NCBI GenBank assembly: GCA_026394015.1
Contig: JAPKZA010000497.1
Location: 1 to 63,112 of the forward strand
DNA from: Acidobacteriota bacterium
GTDB taxonomy: Bacteria > Acidobacteriota > Terriglobia > Bryobacterales > Bryobacteraceae
DNA: 63,112 nt
Direction of reading: 5' to 3'
The position numbers and the translations under genes were made by a program. Of the stretch, positions 52,292 to 61,158 are shown one piece after another (positions within the stretch are counted from its first letter, which is position 1; each line of letters begins with the position of its first letter). Below the pieces are notes generated by a model that ran no database searches, was not told the origin of the DNA, and was given only the letters and a program-made list of their open reading frames with translations.

Positions 52292-52767
52292 TTCGACCGG
52301 CTGTTTTTGGTGACCTGGAGTTTTTGGCTTTGGCCAACGAGAGGATGGCTTTTGAGACGGAACATAAGACGCTGGTTCCGGCGACGATTCGGGCGGGCGT
52401 GGGCCGGGTGTTGGCGGATGGTCAACTGGGCCGTTATTTTGTGGCGGAAGAGGCTGGCCGGGCGGTGGGGTGTCTGCTGATCACGTATGAGTGGAGCGAC
52501 TGGCGGAACGGGATGTTTTGGTGGGTGCAGTCGGTTTATGTAGAGCCGGAGAATCGGGGTAGAGGGGTGTATCGGGCGTTGTATGCGGCGGTGAAGGAGT
52601 TGGCGGCGGTGGAGGGGGGCTGCTGCGGATTTCGGCTGTACGTGGAGAAAGACAACGCGCGGGCGCAGCAGACCTATGAGCGGCTGGGGATGTCGGCGAC
52701 CGATTACCTAATGTTCGAGGAGTCCTTAGCCGATAACTCCTCTAGGGATGAGTTACGCGGCGGTTAG
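52288..52767 (+). CDS. GNAT-family N-acetyltransferase
   Basis: A 159-residue acetyltransferase. The acetyl-CoA binding motif A is SVYVEPENRGRGVYRALYAAV near 91-111 (RGRGVY pyrophosphate loop), preceded by the strand GCLLITYEWSDWRN and followed by LYVEKDNARAQQTYERLGM. Substrate unknown. ATGA overlap with the kinase gene, and a 20-base overlap with the next gene. Confidence 0.9.
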   Translation: MIRPAVFGDLEFLALANERMAFETEHKTLVPATIRAGVGRVLADGQLGRYFVAEEAGRAVGCLLITYEWSDWRNGMFWWVQSVYVEPENRGRGVYRALYAAVKELAAVEGGCCGFRLYVEKDNARAQQTYERLGMSATDYLMFEESLADNSSRDELRGG

Positions 52768-53647
52768 CCTGAACCTCGATTCTATGGACCACGCCTTTGG
52801 GTATCCGGCAGGGTATGAGGATCCGACGTTTGGGCCGGTGATGGACCGTTTTGAGGCTTATGCGGAGCAGTTCGGGTTTCGGTACTCGCTTTATGTGATT
52901 GGCCGGGATCTGGAGAAGCAGCGGCATCGGGCGAAGGTGCGGGGTTGGGCGGAGCGGGGCCACGAGATTGGAAACCATACGTGGAACCACCATACGAATT
53001 TGGGGGCGCTGTCTAAGGCGGAGTTGACCGAAGAGATCCATCGGACGCACGTGGCGCTGGCGGATGTGACGGGTCAGGCACCGGACGGGTTTATCGCCCC
53101 GGCGTGGAGCTATTCGAGCCGGATGATGGACGTGTTGGCCGAGCAGGGCTATCGGTACGATACGAGCCTGTTTCCGAGTCTGCTGTACTACCCGTTTGTG
53201 CTCAAGAACGCCTGGAACCATGTGGGGCAAGGCGAGAAGTTTTGGCGGGTTTTGGATCGGCGGGACTGGTTGCAACCGCTGGTGGGTTCGCGGGAGCCGT
53301 ATTTGGATCGGGGGCTGGTGATGTTGCCGGTACCGAGTACTCCGGGGCCGTTAGGGTTGACGATTTGGCATACGACGGGGTTTTTGTTGGGTTGGGAGAA
53401 GCATTTCGCGATGTTGCGGGCGGCGCTGGCGGCGCGGAAGTACTTTTATTATGTGGTTCATCCGGCGGATTTGACGTGTAGCGAGGATTTTCGGGATCTG
53501 CCGGGGAACGCGCTGGAGCGGATCGGAGGATCGCTGGCGGAGAAGCAGCGGCGGTTTGCGGAGTCGTTGCAGGTGATCGAGGACGCCAAGCGGCAATGGA
53601 TGACGATGGGGACGATGGCGGGTTTGGCTCGGGCAGAACTGGCGTAA
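52748..53647 (+). CDS. NodB-type polysaccharide deacetylase
   Basis: A 299-residue protein with no signal peptide. The N-terminal SLNLDSMDHAF supplies the acidic motif-1 residue, and GHEIGNHTWNHHTNL near 75-89 is motif 2 with the metal-binding histidines. GFIAPAWSYSSRMMDVLAEQGYRYDTSLFPS near 115-145 is motif 3. It probably removes acetyl groups from a sugar. It is not of the YdjC-type seen in HpnK, so no direct link to the hopanoid genes is claimed. Confidence 0.87.
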   Translation: MSYAAVSLNLDSMDHAFGYPAGYEDPTFGPVMDRFEAYAEQFGFRYSLYVIGRDLEKQRHRAKVRGWAERGHEIGNHTWNHHTNLGALSKAELTEEIHRTHVALADVTGQAPDGFIAPAWSYSSRMMDVLAEQGYRYDTSLFPSLLYYPFVLKNAWNHVGQGEKFWRVLDRRDWLQPLVGSREPYLDRGLVMLPVPSTPGPLGLTIWHTTGFLLGWEKHFAMLRAALAARKYFYYVVHPADLTCSEDFRDLPGNALERIGGSLAEKQRRFAESLQVIEDAKRQWMTMGTMAGLARAELA

Positions 53648-53696
53648 ATATTTGTCTGGTTTTGGCGGTGGAATCCGCTTACATGGGTATACCCTT

Positions 53697-54074
53697 ATGC
53701 CTGCTCCGACTGCGTGCCGACGCCGAACTTCTGCCGGTCTTGATTTGACCCTAATGACTGCTGCCTTGCAGCGAACTTGTCACGGCGTGTTGGAGGTGCC
53801 TGATCCTAGCTCGGTCTGGACGTTGGATCCTGCGACGGAGCAGTGTCTTTATACGGCTCGGGTGGCGTTTAGCGAGCCGTTCGTGAGGGCTCCGCACGTG
53901 GTGGCGGGGCTGTCGGCGCTGGAATTGGGGACGGCGCCAGGGCCGGCGGCGCGATTGGAGGTACGGATTGTGCCGGGGACGGTGAGCCGGAGTGGGTTTA
54001 CGATCCGGTTTGCGACGCGGGCAGGGGCGAGTGTGGAGTCGGCGGCGGCTTTTTGGCTGGCGATGTCGGCTTAA
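53697..54074 (+). CDS. Small H-type lectin domain protein
   Basis: About 125 residues from ATG 53697; starts at 53652 (TTG) and 53754 (ATG) are also possible. The body matches the H-type lectin module: TARVAFSEPFVRAPHVVAGLSALEL, then RLEVRIVPGTVSRSGFTIRFAT, and a final AAFWLAMSA. These modules usually bind GalNAc or other glycans and form trimers. There is no signal peptide in the preferred reading, so location is unclear. The repeat block starts just after its stop. Confidence 0.65.
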   Translation: MPAPTACRRRTSAGLDLTLMTAALQRTCHGVLEVPDPSSVWTLDPATEQCLYTARVAFSEPFVRAPHVVAGLSALELGTAPGPAARLEVRIVPGTVSRSGFTIRFATRAGASVESAAAFWLAMSA

Positions 54075-54076
54075 CG

Positions 54077-54640
54077 GGGAATCATCGGGGCGGGGAGTTC
54101 GGCGGCGCGGTCGCGGCGGATGGGGTGCGGCTTGGGTTGCGGTGCTTGGTGGCTTGGCCGCGGGTTGCGCAGTGGGAATCATCGGGCCGGGGAGTTTGGC
54201 GGCGCGGTCGCGCCGGATGGGGTGCGGTTTGGGTTGAAGTGCTTGGTCGTGTGGTCGCGGGTCGCGGAGTCGGGATCATTGGGGCGGTGACGGCGGGGCG
54301 GTCGCGGCGGATGGGTTGCGGTTTGGGTTGAAGTGCTTGGTCGTGTGGTCGCGGGTCGCGGAGTGGGGATCATCGGGCGGTGACGGCGGTAGGGGCTCGG
54401 TGTGGGTTGAGGTGCTGGGTGGCTTTGTCGCGGGTCGCGGGGTGCGGATCATCGGGGCGCGAGTTCGGCGGGGTGGCCGCAGCCGGGGGTCGGGTTTGGG
54501 CTTGCGTCGTTCGGTGGCGCGGTCGCGGGTTGCGGAGTTCGGCGGGGTTCGGGTTTGGGTTGCGGTGATTGGTGGCTTTGTTGCGGGTTGCGGAGTGTGG
54601 ATCAGCGGGGCGGAGGAGGCGCGGCTTGGTCGTCGTCGGC
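54077..54640. repeat. Degenerate tandem repeat block, unit about 80-98 bp
   Basis: About six copies of a G-rich unit, recognised by GGGAATCATCGGG or GGGATCATCGGGGCG at 54077, 54174, 54272, 54366, 54445 and a weaker copy near 54598. Shared inner motifs are GCGGTTTGGGTTG, GTGCTTGGTCGTGTGG and GTCGCGGGTCGCGGAGT. Copies differ by substitutions and small indels; the last interval is about 153 bp. The open frames across it are Gly/Arg/Val-rich shadows. It fills the gap between the lectin gene and the ArnT-like gene. Confidence 0.75.
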
Positions 54641-54645
54641 CAGTG

Positions 54646-56391
54646 CTATTGGTTCGTGTAGAGGAGCTTTCCGCCGCTGGACTTGACTAAGTAGAGATTC
54701 TGCTTGCCGGCCCACTTTTGCACGTTCTTGAGAGCCGGGGCTTCGATGACTAGGTAATGCCGGGCGGGGGACTTCCAGAGCTCGGCGAAACGCTCGTTGT
54801 CGATGAAAACTTGGGGGGCGCCGGGGGCGTAGGAGCCGTATTCGAGGTTGTTGACGCGGCCGTTCAGTAAGAGCGCCCGCGGGTTCTTGGCGTAGAAGAA
54901 GACCGAGGAGAACGTGTAGTACTGGTTGTCCACGATTAACTGGCCGGGCGGGGCTTGGAGGTAGGCTTCGGCTAAGGGGCGGGAGCCGAGGTAGGGATCG
55001 AAGGTGATAAGGGCCACTCGGGCGGCGTGGAAGAAGAGGACCATCATGGCGGCTAAGGAGAGCGCCAGACGGCGGCCTCGGAAGAGACTGGCTCCCAAGG
55101 TGCCGACTAGGAATGCTACGGCGGCGATGAGGAGCGGGAGGCGGAGATAGGCGAAAGCCTCGACCGTGAGGTCGCCCATGTGGCCGAGGGAGAGGGTATA
55201 AGCATCCGTCGCCTGAAGGACGAGGGCGTTGGAGATGTCGCCGGGGGTCGGGAGGCCTTGGACTCTTATCAGGATGGCGATGATGGCGGCGAGGGCTAGG
55301 GCGGCGAGGACGGAGAGGAGGCGACGGCCGATGGTAACGAAGCGGGTTTCGGCTCGGAGGACGCTGGCTAGGAGCAGCGCCAGCGCGGGGTAGCAGGGCA
55401 TGGAATAGTACTCCTGCGTGGTGGAGAAGGTAAAGAACGTTAGGAGGAAACCGGTGAAGCAGAGGGCTAAGAGGCGGGTGCGATGGGCTCGGTCTTCACC
55501 TCGAAAGGAAAGGGTGGCGAGGCCGGGGAAGAAGGCGGACCAGGGGAAGAGCCAGAGGAGGTGGAAGATCCAGAAGAGCGGCCGGGGGACGGTGTTGTAG
55601 TCGCGGGGCCAGCGCATGTTGAGGAAGCGGAAGACGTGCTCGTTGAGGAAGTAGAACCAGGTGAAGCCGTGGTATTCGCCGGGGGCGGAGTGCATGGTGA
55701 GGTCGAAGAACGGCGGGTTGGCGAGGGCGGCGGCGAGGTGCCACGGGGCGGCGATTCCGATGATAATGGCGACGCCGGGGAGGGGACTGAGCTTGCGCCA
55801 TTGGGGCCAGTTGCGGGTGAGGGTGAGCCAGAGGAGGATGGCTCCGACGGGGAAGACCATGGCGATGAGGCCTTTGAGCAGCAGGCCGGTGGCCATGGCG
55901 GCCCACATGACGTAAGCCCAGCGGCTTTCCCCTTCCATGGCGCGGAGGAAGGCCCAGAGGGCGAGGGCGATGGTGGCGGTGAGCATGGCGTCGGGAATCT
56001 GGATGCGGGTGAAGAGCCAGAGGCCGATGCAGGTGGAGAGGATGAGTCCGGCGTAGAGGCCGGTGATTTCGTCGAAGGCCCAGCGCGCAAAGCGTGCCGT
56101 GAGCCAGCAGAGGAAGATGACGCTGAGGGCGAGGGGGAGGCGGGCGGCCCAATCGTGGATGCCGAGGAGGGCGAAGCTGGCGGCCATGGACCAGTAGATG
56201 AGCGGAGACTTTTCGAGGTAGGCGACGCCGTTGAGGCGGGCGGTGACCCAGTCGCCGCTGGTTAGCATGTTGGCGGCGATTTGGGCTTGGACGGCGTCGA
56301 CATCGTCCATGAGGCCGGGGGGGCTAATGACGCAGCCGAGGTAGATGAGCGCGGCGATGAGCAGGACTATGAGTTGGTATCGACGTTCCAT
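54646..56391 (-). CDS. ArnT/GT39-like membrane glycosyltransferase
   Basis: A 581-residue protein with about twelve membrane helices. The first loop has the acidic pair in LMDDVDAVQAQIAANML near 27-43, followed by YLEKSPLIYWSMAASF near 57, the typical ArnT/PMT arrangement. A C-terminal soluble domain (from about 465) has GQLIVDNQYYTFSSVFFY. It likely transfers a sugar from a polyprenyl phosphate carrier to a surface acceptor. Its start overlaps the end of asnB by 25 bases. Confidence 0.85.
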   Translation of the reverse strand: MERRYQLIVLLIAALIYLGCVISPPGLMDDVDAVQAQIAANMLTSGDWVTARLNGVAYLEKSPLIYWSMAASFALLGIHDWAARLPLALSVIFLCWLTARFARWAFDEITGLYAGLILSTCIGLWLFTRIQIPDAMLTATIALALWAFLRAMEGESRWAYVMWAAMATGLLLKGLIAMVFPVGAILLWLTLTRNWPQWRKLSPLPGVAIIIGIAAPWHLAAALANPPFFDLTMHSAPGEYHGFTWFYFLNEHVFRFLNMRWPRDYNTVPRPLFWIFHLLWLFPWSAFFPGLATLSFRGEDRAHRTRLLALCFTGFLLTFFTFSTTQEYYSMPCYPALALLLASVLRAETRFVTIGRRLLSVLAALALAAIIAILIRVQGLPTPGDISNALVLQATDAYTLSLGHMGDLTVEAFAYLRLPLLIAAVAFLVGTLGASLFRGRRLALSLAAMMVLFFHAARVALITFDPYLGSRPLAEAYLQAPPGQLIVDNQYYTFSSVFFYAKNPRALLLNGRVNNLEYGSYAPGAPQVFIDNERFAELWKSPARHYLVIEAPALKNVQKWAGKQNLYLVKSSGGKLLYTNQ

Positions 56392-58196
56392 CGTTTGATC
56401 CAGAGAGCGAGGGTGAGAAGGCCCCAGATGTGGTAGCCGTAGTTGGCTCGACGGTTGAAGTGATCGTCGAGGATGCGGTCAATGGCACCGGGGCGGAAGA
56501 GGGGGTTGGCGGGGCGGAGCGTGTCTTCGACGAGGGGACGGAGGACGGTGCGGAACCAGTCGTGGGCGGGGATGTCGAAGCCTTCCTTTTTGCGGTCGAG
56601 GACGGAATCGGGGATTTTGCCGCGCATGAGCTGGCGGAGGAGGTATTTGAGTTGGCTGCCGTTGACTTTGAGGGAGCGGGGGAGGCGGGCGGCGAATTCG
56701 ACGATGCGGTGATCGAGGAACGGGGGGCGGACTTCGAGGGAGTGGGCCATGGACATGCGGTCGCACTTGTAGAGGATGTCGTCGGGGAGGTACCAGTGCT
56801 GATCGAGTTCCATGAAGTCGGAGTAGGGGGGCGGGGCGTGGAGGGGAGCGAAACGGCCGTCGGCGAGGAGGGCTTGGCGTTCCGAGGCCGTGAACGTTCC
56901 GTTCCAAAAGAGGTGGGCGGAGAGGGGGTCTTCGAGGGAGCCCTTGAGGAAGCGCTTGACCTTGTATTCGAAGCTGATCTTTTCGTCAGAGACGGGGAGG
57001 AGGGCGTTGGCTAAAGAGAGAGCTAGACCTTTGCCGGGGAAGGGGCGGAGTTGGCGGGCGTAGTCGTCGGCGAGGTAGGTGTAGTAGCCGCCGAAGAGTT
57101 CGTCGGCGCCTTCGCCGGAGAGGGCGACGGTGACGTGTTGGCGGGTCATGCGGGAGAGATACCAGACGGGGAGGGCGCCAGCGTCGGCGGAGGGTTCGTC
57201 GGAGTAGTAGGCGAACTGATTGACGGCGTCGGCGAGGTCTTCGGAGGGGTTGCAGTCGAACTCGTGGTGGTCGGTTGCGTACTTGGCGGCGACTTCGCGG
57301 AACCAGGGGCTTTCGTCGAAGGAGCGTCCGGCGAAGGAGACGGAAAATGTCTTGAGGCGGCCGGAGGCGACTTCGGCGGCGTAGTGGAGGACGGTGGTGG
57401 AATCGACGCCGCCGGAGGCCCAGATGCCGAGGGGGACGTCGGCGATGAGGTGCTCGCGGACGGAGTCGGTTAGGAGCGTGTTGAGTTGGTCTTTGGCGTC
57501 GGCGAGGGTGAGATGGGGATCGGGGTTGAAGCGGAGTTGCCAGTAGGGTTCCGAGTGCTCGTGGCCGTTTTGCCATTCGAGGAGGTGGCCGGGGGCGAGT
57601 TTTTCGATGCCTTCAATGAGGGTGAAGGGTTGGGGGATGTAGTTGCATTGGAGGAAGGCGTTGAGGCCGGGGCGGGAGATGCGGCGGGGGATTTCGGGGT
57701 GGGCGAAGATGGCTTTGAGTTCGGAGCCGAAGTAGAGTTCGCCCTGGTGGCGGCAGAGGTAGAGGGGCTTGATGCCCATGCGGTCGCGGGCGAGGAGGAG
57801 GCGTTGGCGGGAGGCGGTGTAGAGGGCGACGCCGAACATGCCGCGGAGGCGGGCGAAGACGCCGGTGTCCCAGGCGAGGAAGCCTTGGAGGACGACTTCG
57901 GTATCGGAGTGGGTGTGGAAGTGGTGGCCGAGGGCGGTGAGTTCGGCGCGGAGTTCGCGGTAGTTATAGATCTCGCCGTTGAAGACGATGACGGTGTCGC
58001 GGTCGGCGGAGTAGATGGGTTGTTCGCCGCCGGCGAGATCGATGATGCGGAGGCGGACGGCGCCGAGGGAGACGTCGGGGGAGACGTGGACGCCCCACTG
58101 GTCGGGGCCGCGATGGTGGAGGGACTGGGTGGCCGCTTCGATTCTGCCGGGGGAGGCGGGACGGCTACGATGGGTGAAGCCGGCTATTCCGCACAT
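56367..58196 (-). CDS. asnB: Asparagine synthase (glutamine-hydrolysing)
   Basis: A 609-residue AsnB-type enzyme. The N-terminal MCGIAGF puts the nucleophilic cysteine at position 2 of the class II glutamine amidotransferase domain; FNGEIYNYRELRAEL near 74 is conserved. The ATP-PPase domain has WASGGVDSTTVLH near 257 and SGEGADELFGGY near 355. It may make asparagine or amidate a surface polysaccharide or natural product, since it is coupled to a glycosyltransferase gene. Confidence 0.93.
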   Translation of the reverse strand: MCGIAGFTHRSRPASPGRIEAATQSLHHRGPDQWGVHVSPDVSLGAVRLRIIDLAGGEQPIYSADRDTVIVFNGEIYNYRELRAELTALGHHFHTHSDTEVVLQGFLAWDTGVFARLRGMFGVALYTASRQRLLLARDRMGIKPLYLCRHQGELYFGSELKAIFAHPEIPRRISRPGLNAFLQCNYIPQPFTLIEGIEKLAPGHLLEWQNGHEHSEPYWQLRFNPDPHLTLADAKDQLNTLLTDSVREHLIADVPLGIWASGGVDSTTVLHYAAEVASGRLKTFSVSFAGRSFDESPWFREVAAKYATDHHEFDCNPSEDLADAVNQFAYYSDEPSADAGALPVWYLSRMTRQHVTVALSGEGADELFGGYYTYLADDYARQLRPFPGKGLALSLANALLPVSDEKISFEYKVKRFLKGSLEDPLSAHLFWNGTFTASERQALLADGRFAPLHAPPPYSDFMELDQHWYLPDDILYKCDRMSMAHSLEVRPPFLDHRIVEFAARLPRSLKVNGSQLKYLLRQLMRGKIPDSVLDRKKEGFDIPAHDWFRTVLRPLVEDTLRPANPLFRPGAIDRILDDHFNRRANYGYHIWGLLTLALWIKRWNVDTNS

Positions 58197-58232
58197 AGGT
58201 TGGTCAAACCTCTATTTTAATGCAGTGGGCGG

Positions 58233-58889
58233 CTATTCGATACGGATGCCGAGGAGGAGGGCGAAGACCATGGCTTGGGCGGGGTCGACGGTGGCACCGC
58301 GGAGGCCTTCGGGGAATATGTTGAGGCCGTCGACGTTGGAGCCGCGGAGGTCGGCGTTGGCTAGTTTGACGCGGTTCATTTCGGCGTTTTGGAGGTTGCA
58401 GCGGCGGAAGATGGTGCCGGTGAGGTCGGTGCCTTGGAAGTCGGCTTCTTCGAGGTTGCAGGCGTCGAATTCGGCGGATTGGAAGCGGGAGAGGCGGAAC
58501 TGGGCGTAGCGGAGGTCGGATTCGGCGAAGAGGATTTGTTGGCAGTCGGCTTGGCCAGCGGAGAGGCCGGTGAGGCGGCAGTGGTGGAACTCGACGCGGG
58601 TGAGGCTGAGGCCACGGGTGGAGAGGTTGGCGAGGTCGCAGTTGGAGAGGCGGACGTCTTTGAGGGTGATGGAGCCGAAGGTGGTTTGGGCGAGGTTGAG
58701 GCGGGTGAGTTCGACGCCTTCGAGGTGGAGGGTGCCGTGGGTGGTGGCGGAGTGGTCGAAGTTTTGGAGGCGGAGGTTGGCTAGATTGATGTCGTGTTTG
58801 GTGAAAAGTTCGGTGGGGTCTTCGGCCGTGGGGAGGTCTTCGGCAATTTCGGGGGTTCGGCGGGAGAAGACGAACTTTTTGGCAGGCAC
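58233..58889 (-). CDS. Pentapeptide-repeat protein
   Basis: A 218-residue protein. From about residue 35 it consists of pentapeptide repeats of the A(D/N)Lxx type: NLANLRLQNF, LTRLNLAQTTF, SNCDLANLS, AEFDACNLEEADFQGTDLTG, NADLRGSNVDGLNIFP. These fold as a right-handed beta-helix. Known members act as DNA mimics or scaffolds, but most have unknown roles. The GTG start at 58889 lies inside a hairpin. 36 bases separate it from asnB. Confidence 0.85.
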   Translation of the reverse strand: MPAKKFVFSRRTPEIAEDLPTAEDPTELFTKHDINLANLRLQNFDHSATTHGTLHLEGVELTRLNLAQTTFGSITLKDVRLSNCDLANLSTRGLSLTRVEFHHCRLTGLSAGQADCQQILFAESDLRYAQFRLSRFQSAEFDACNLEEADFQGTDLTGTIFRRCNLQNAEMNRVKLANADLRGSNVDGLNIFPEGLRGATVDPAQAMVFALLLGIRIE

Positions 58890-58906
58890 ACTTCGAGTGT
58901 GCCTGC
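58882..58906. repeat. Perfect hairpin over the pentapeptide gene start
   Basis: GCAGGCACACT (58882-58892) and AGTGTGCCTGC (58896-58906) pair exactly around TCG: an 11-bp stem with a 3-base loop. The minus-strand GTG start (58889-58887) sits in the 3' arm of the stem. No run of T follows on either strand, so it is not a classic terminator. It is also 15 bases beyond the stop of the upstream gene. Confidence 0.8.
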
Positions 58907-58920
58907 TGGGGGTTGGTCTG

Positions 58921-59724
58921 TCAAAGAGCGATTCTTACTAGGTCGGAGGCTGACGAATTTGGTTGCGAGATGGCTTTTTCAGCAGCGCTGGACGTAGGCG
59001 AGTTCGAACAAGGCTTCGAGAGGGTGGCCTCCGGGGTAGCTGCCGGGGTGGCCGCCTTGGGTTGCTCGGGTACAGGTTTGGGCTCTGGTCTGGGCTGGCG
59101 GGCCTGCGTATGCTGGAGTAACTTGACGGCGCGGAGATAGGTCCGTTCGTGAGCCGTGACATAGCGGGCGATGCGTTCCATGGTGCGTCCTTCCTGGTCT
59201 CCGTTGAGGAGATAGCCGAGGGCTCCGAGACCGAGTTCTTCGTCGTCTTCCTCTTCTAACTCGGCGAGGGCGGCGGTCTGCAGTTGGCGATAGGATTCTG
59301 CTTCGACGCGTTGGGCGCGGTTCAGTCGCCAGAGGGCTTGGGTAACTTGGTCGGTGAGTACTTGCTGCTCTGGCGTGAAGGGCTGGTACGTGCTGATCAT
59401 TTGTTGGCGGAGCGCTTCGAACTCTTCGGGCGATTCTCCGGTGAGGAGTAACTCCCGGGAGCAGAGACCATGGGCGAGACGATTTTTGCTGGAAGCGGCT
59501 TTGCCGGCGGTTGTGCGGGGTCCGGTGGAGCGCCAGGCGTTGAGTCGGTTGGATTCCTGCCGACGCGTTTGTGTTTCCGAGGCTGCTGCTATCACTCGTT
59601 GCATTTCGTTCGCTTGCTCGTCTACGAGGGCCTCTACTTCGCTAAAGATTTCCTTTTGGATATGTTCCGGCAACGTTGTGTGATCGGTGCAGTTTAAGAA
59701 CAACTCGATCTCTTCTCTGGTCAT
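58921..59724 (-). CDS. STGPRT/HGL-family hypothetical protein
   Basis: A 267-residue soluble helical protein. The defining block is NRLNAWRSTGPRTTAGKAASSKNRLAHG near residues 59-86, after an acidic N-terminal helix. A coiled-coil-like region follows (ALRQQMISTYQPFTPEQQVLTDQVTQALWRLNRAQR), an acidic patch (LEEEDDEELG) and a Pro/Ala/Ser-rich disordered tail. Function unknown. The same family occurs, frameshifted, at 3378-4158. Confidence 0.78.
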   Translation of the reverse strand: MTREEIELFLNCTDHTTLPEHIQKEIFSEVEALVDEQANEMQRVIAAASETQTRRQESNRLNAWRSTGPRTTAGKAASSKNRLAHGLCSRELLLTGESPEEFEALRQQMISTYQPFTPEQQVLTDQVTQALWRLNRAQRVEAESYRQLQTAALAELEEEDDEELGLGALGYLLNGDQEGRTMERIARYVTAHERTYLRAVKLLQHTQARQPRPEPKPVPEQPKAATPAATPEATLSKPCSNSPTSSAAEKAISQPNSSASDLVRIAL

Positions 59725-59907
59725 GTTGATGTCTCCTCTTGACGGGCTAGGCGTGGTGCCTAGTCGTGTTCAGGATATGGTGTGAGAGGGGGAGGATTTG
59801 GGGGGCTATTTTTTCAAGCTGTTGAAAAGGAGGGAGAAATAAACTTCGATTGGCTGTGATTTTCGTTTTTGAGGGGACGGGAAAATGGGCTGGGGTGGGG
59901 CAGGCTG

Positions 59908-60304
59908 TCATGGGGCTACTTCGGCGAGAAAGTCCTCAAGCGATTCGGGGCCGACGAGGCGGCGGTGCCAAAGTTTGAGGGTTTCGTGGGTGGCTGCGGC
60001 AATCCTTGATTGCGCCCACGGGGGGATTTTGCCGTAGCGTTCTTCGAGGAGGTCTTCGATAAGTATTTCGAGTAGCGCCATTTCTCGGCCTTCCTGAATT
60101 CCTATTAGAAATCCCTCCTCCCATCCTTGCTTGAATCCTTGACGGATTGCCGGGCCGAGGATCTTGTTTTCCATGAGGTCGATCATGTTGGCTTTGGATT
60201 TCCTTTCGAATTGGACTTCCACTTCTAATTGCGGCGCTGGGAATGACGAAAGCGGTAGAGACATCTTCTTTCACCTCGCTGAACAGAACGCAGGTCCTGT
60301 CCAA
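59908..60304 (-). pseudogene. Truncated, frameshifted copy of the Rpn-type gene
   Basis: The last 85 residues of one frame (ANMIDLMENKILGPAIRQGFKQG... to the stop at 59908) align with the C-terminus of the intact neighbour (DMIDLMENKILGPAIRQGMEQG). Just upstream the similarity continues in another frame (EVKEDVSTAFVIPSAAI matching EQEKAATTFVILSGII). The 5' two thirds, including the nuclease core, are missing. It is the remnant of a tandem duplication. Confidence 0.7.
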
Positions 60305-60357
60305 ATCGATTTGGATGGCAATTTCCGGAGCTATTAATTCTAAAGAGATGAGGGCCG

Positions 60358-61158
60358 CTAGGCGAGGATGTCCTCAAGGGAGTCGGCGCGGAGCCGGTGA
60401 GACCACGCTTTGAGGGTTTCCGGGGTGGCGGCGGCGAGCTTTGCTGCGGCCCAGTTGGGGAGTTGGCCGAAGCGGTCTTCAAGGATGCCTTGGAGGAGTT
60501 CGCGACGTTCTATGGCGCGGCCTTGTTCCATTCCCTGGCGGATGGCCGGGCCGAGGATTTTGTTTTCCATGAGGTCGATCATGTCGGTTTTGAATCTCCT
60601 TTCGACTTCGTCTTCCATTCCTATTATGCCGCTGAGAATCACGAAAGTGGTGGCGGCCTTTTCCTGCTCCTCGCCTGTCAGAGCGCGGATCTTTTCGAAG
60701 ACGACCCGGATTACCTTTTCGGGATCGGTTTTGGTTAGAAGGGCCCATTCGTTGTCGGCCCAGTCGTCGCTGGCTAACAGGTCGGCGCCGTCCATTTCTC
60801 GGAGGTTGATGATGGTGTACTCATGGCGTGTGGAGGGGGATTCGAAGACGCCTCTGATGCGGAGAGGCTCGCGACCGATATAAAGGAGGGTTTGGCGGAT
60901 GTGTACCCCGATGACGCGGCGGGCGGCGACGTAATAGTCGAGCATGCGGAAATCGAAGTTGCTCTCGTTGCGCATGTTGATTTCGACATGGCAGTAGGAG
61001 CCGTCGGCGCAGCGGGCGAGGAGGTCGAGGCGGGGGTTGCGGACTTCGGGGAGTTCGACGTTGGGCCATTCGACGACGTCGCCGAAGAGGAGTTTGGAGA
61101 GGACGCCGCGGGAGTGGCGGAATAAGAGCTTGAAGGTGACGTCGAAGGATTGAGCCAT
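60358..61158 (-). CDS. Rpn/PD-(D/E)XK nuclease-type 'putative transposase' protein
   Basis: A 266-residue protein. The N-terminus SFDVTFKLLFRHS matches the opening of Rpn-like proteins; the nuclease-type core is RLDLLARCADGSYCHVEINMRN near 43-64, where Asp and Glu fit the D...ExN/ExQ pattern, followed by LDYYVAARRVIG. The C-terminal part has a helical region with DLMENKILGPAIRQGMEQG and a final domain that ends SLEDILA. Related proteins promote recombination by cutting DNA. A decayed copy lies downstream. Confidence 0.75.
   Translation of the reverse strand: MAQSFDVTFKLLFRHSRGVLSKLLFGDVVEWPNVELPEVRNPRLDLLARCADGSYCHVEINMRNESNFDFRMLDYYVAARRVIGVHIRQTLLYIGREPLRIRGVFESPSTRHEYTIINLREMDGADLLASDDWADNEWALLTKTDPEKVIRVVFEKIRALTGEEQEKAATTFVILSGIIGMEDEVERRFKTDMIDLMENKILGPAIRQGMEQGRAIERRELLQGILEDRFGQLPNWAAAKLAAATPETLKAWSHRLRADSLEDILA

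Noticed and set aside
52748-53647. Deacetylase as HpnK of the hopanoid pathway
   Set aside because: It has NodB-type motifs, whereas HpnK belongs to the YdjC-type family, and it is 25 kb from hpnI/hpnJ.
53992-54690. Several plus- and minus-strand open frames in the repeat block
   Set aside because: They repeat with the DNA repeat, shift frame between copies and look like translated repeat rather than protein.
57486-58220. 244-residue plus-strand open frame opposite asnB
   Set aside because: Composed mainly of Gly, Val, Glu and Ala without motifs; asnB on the other strand has all its catalytic segments.
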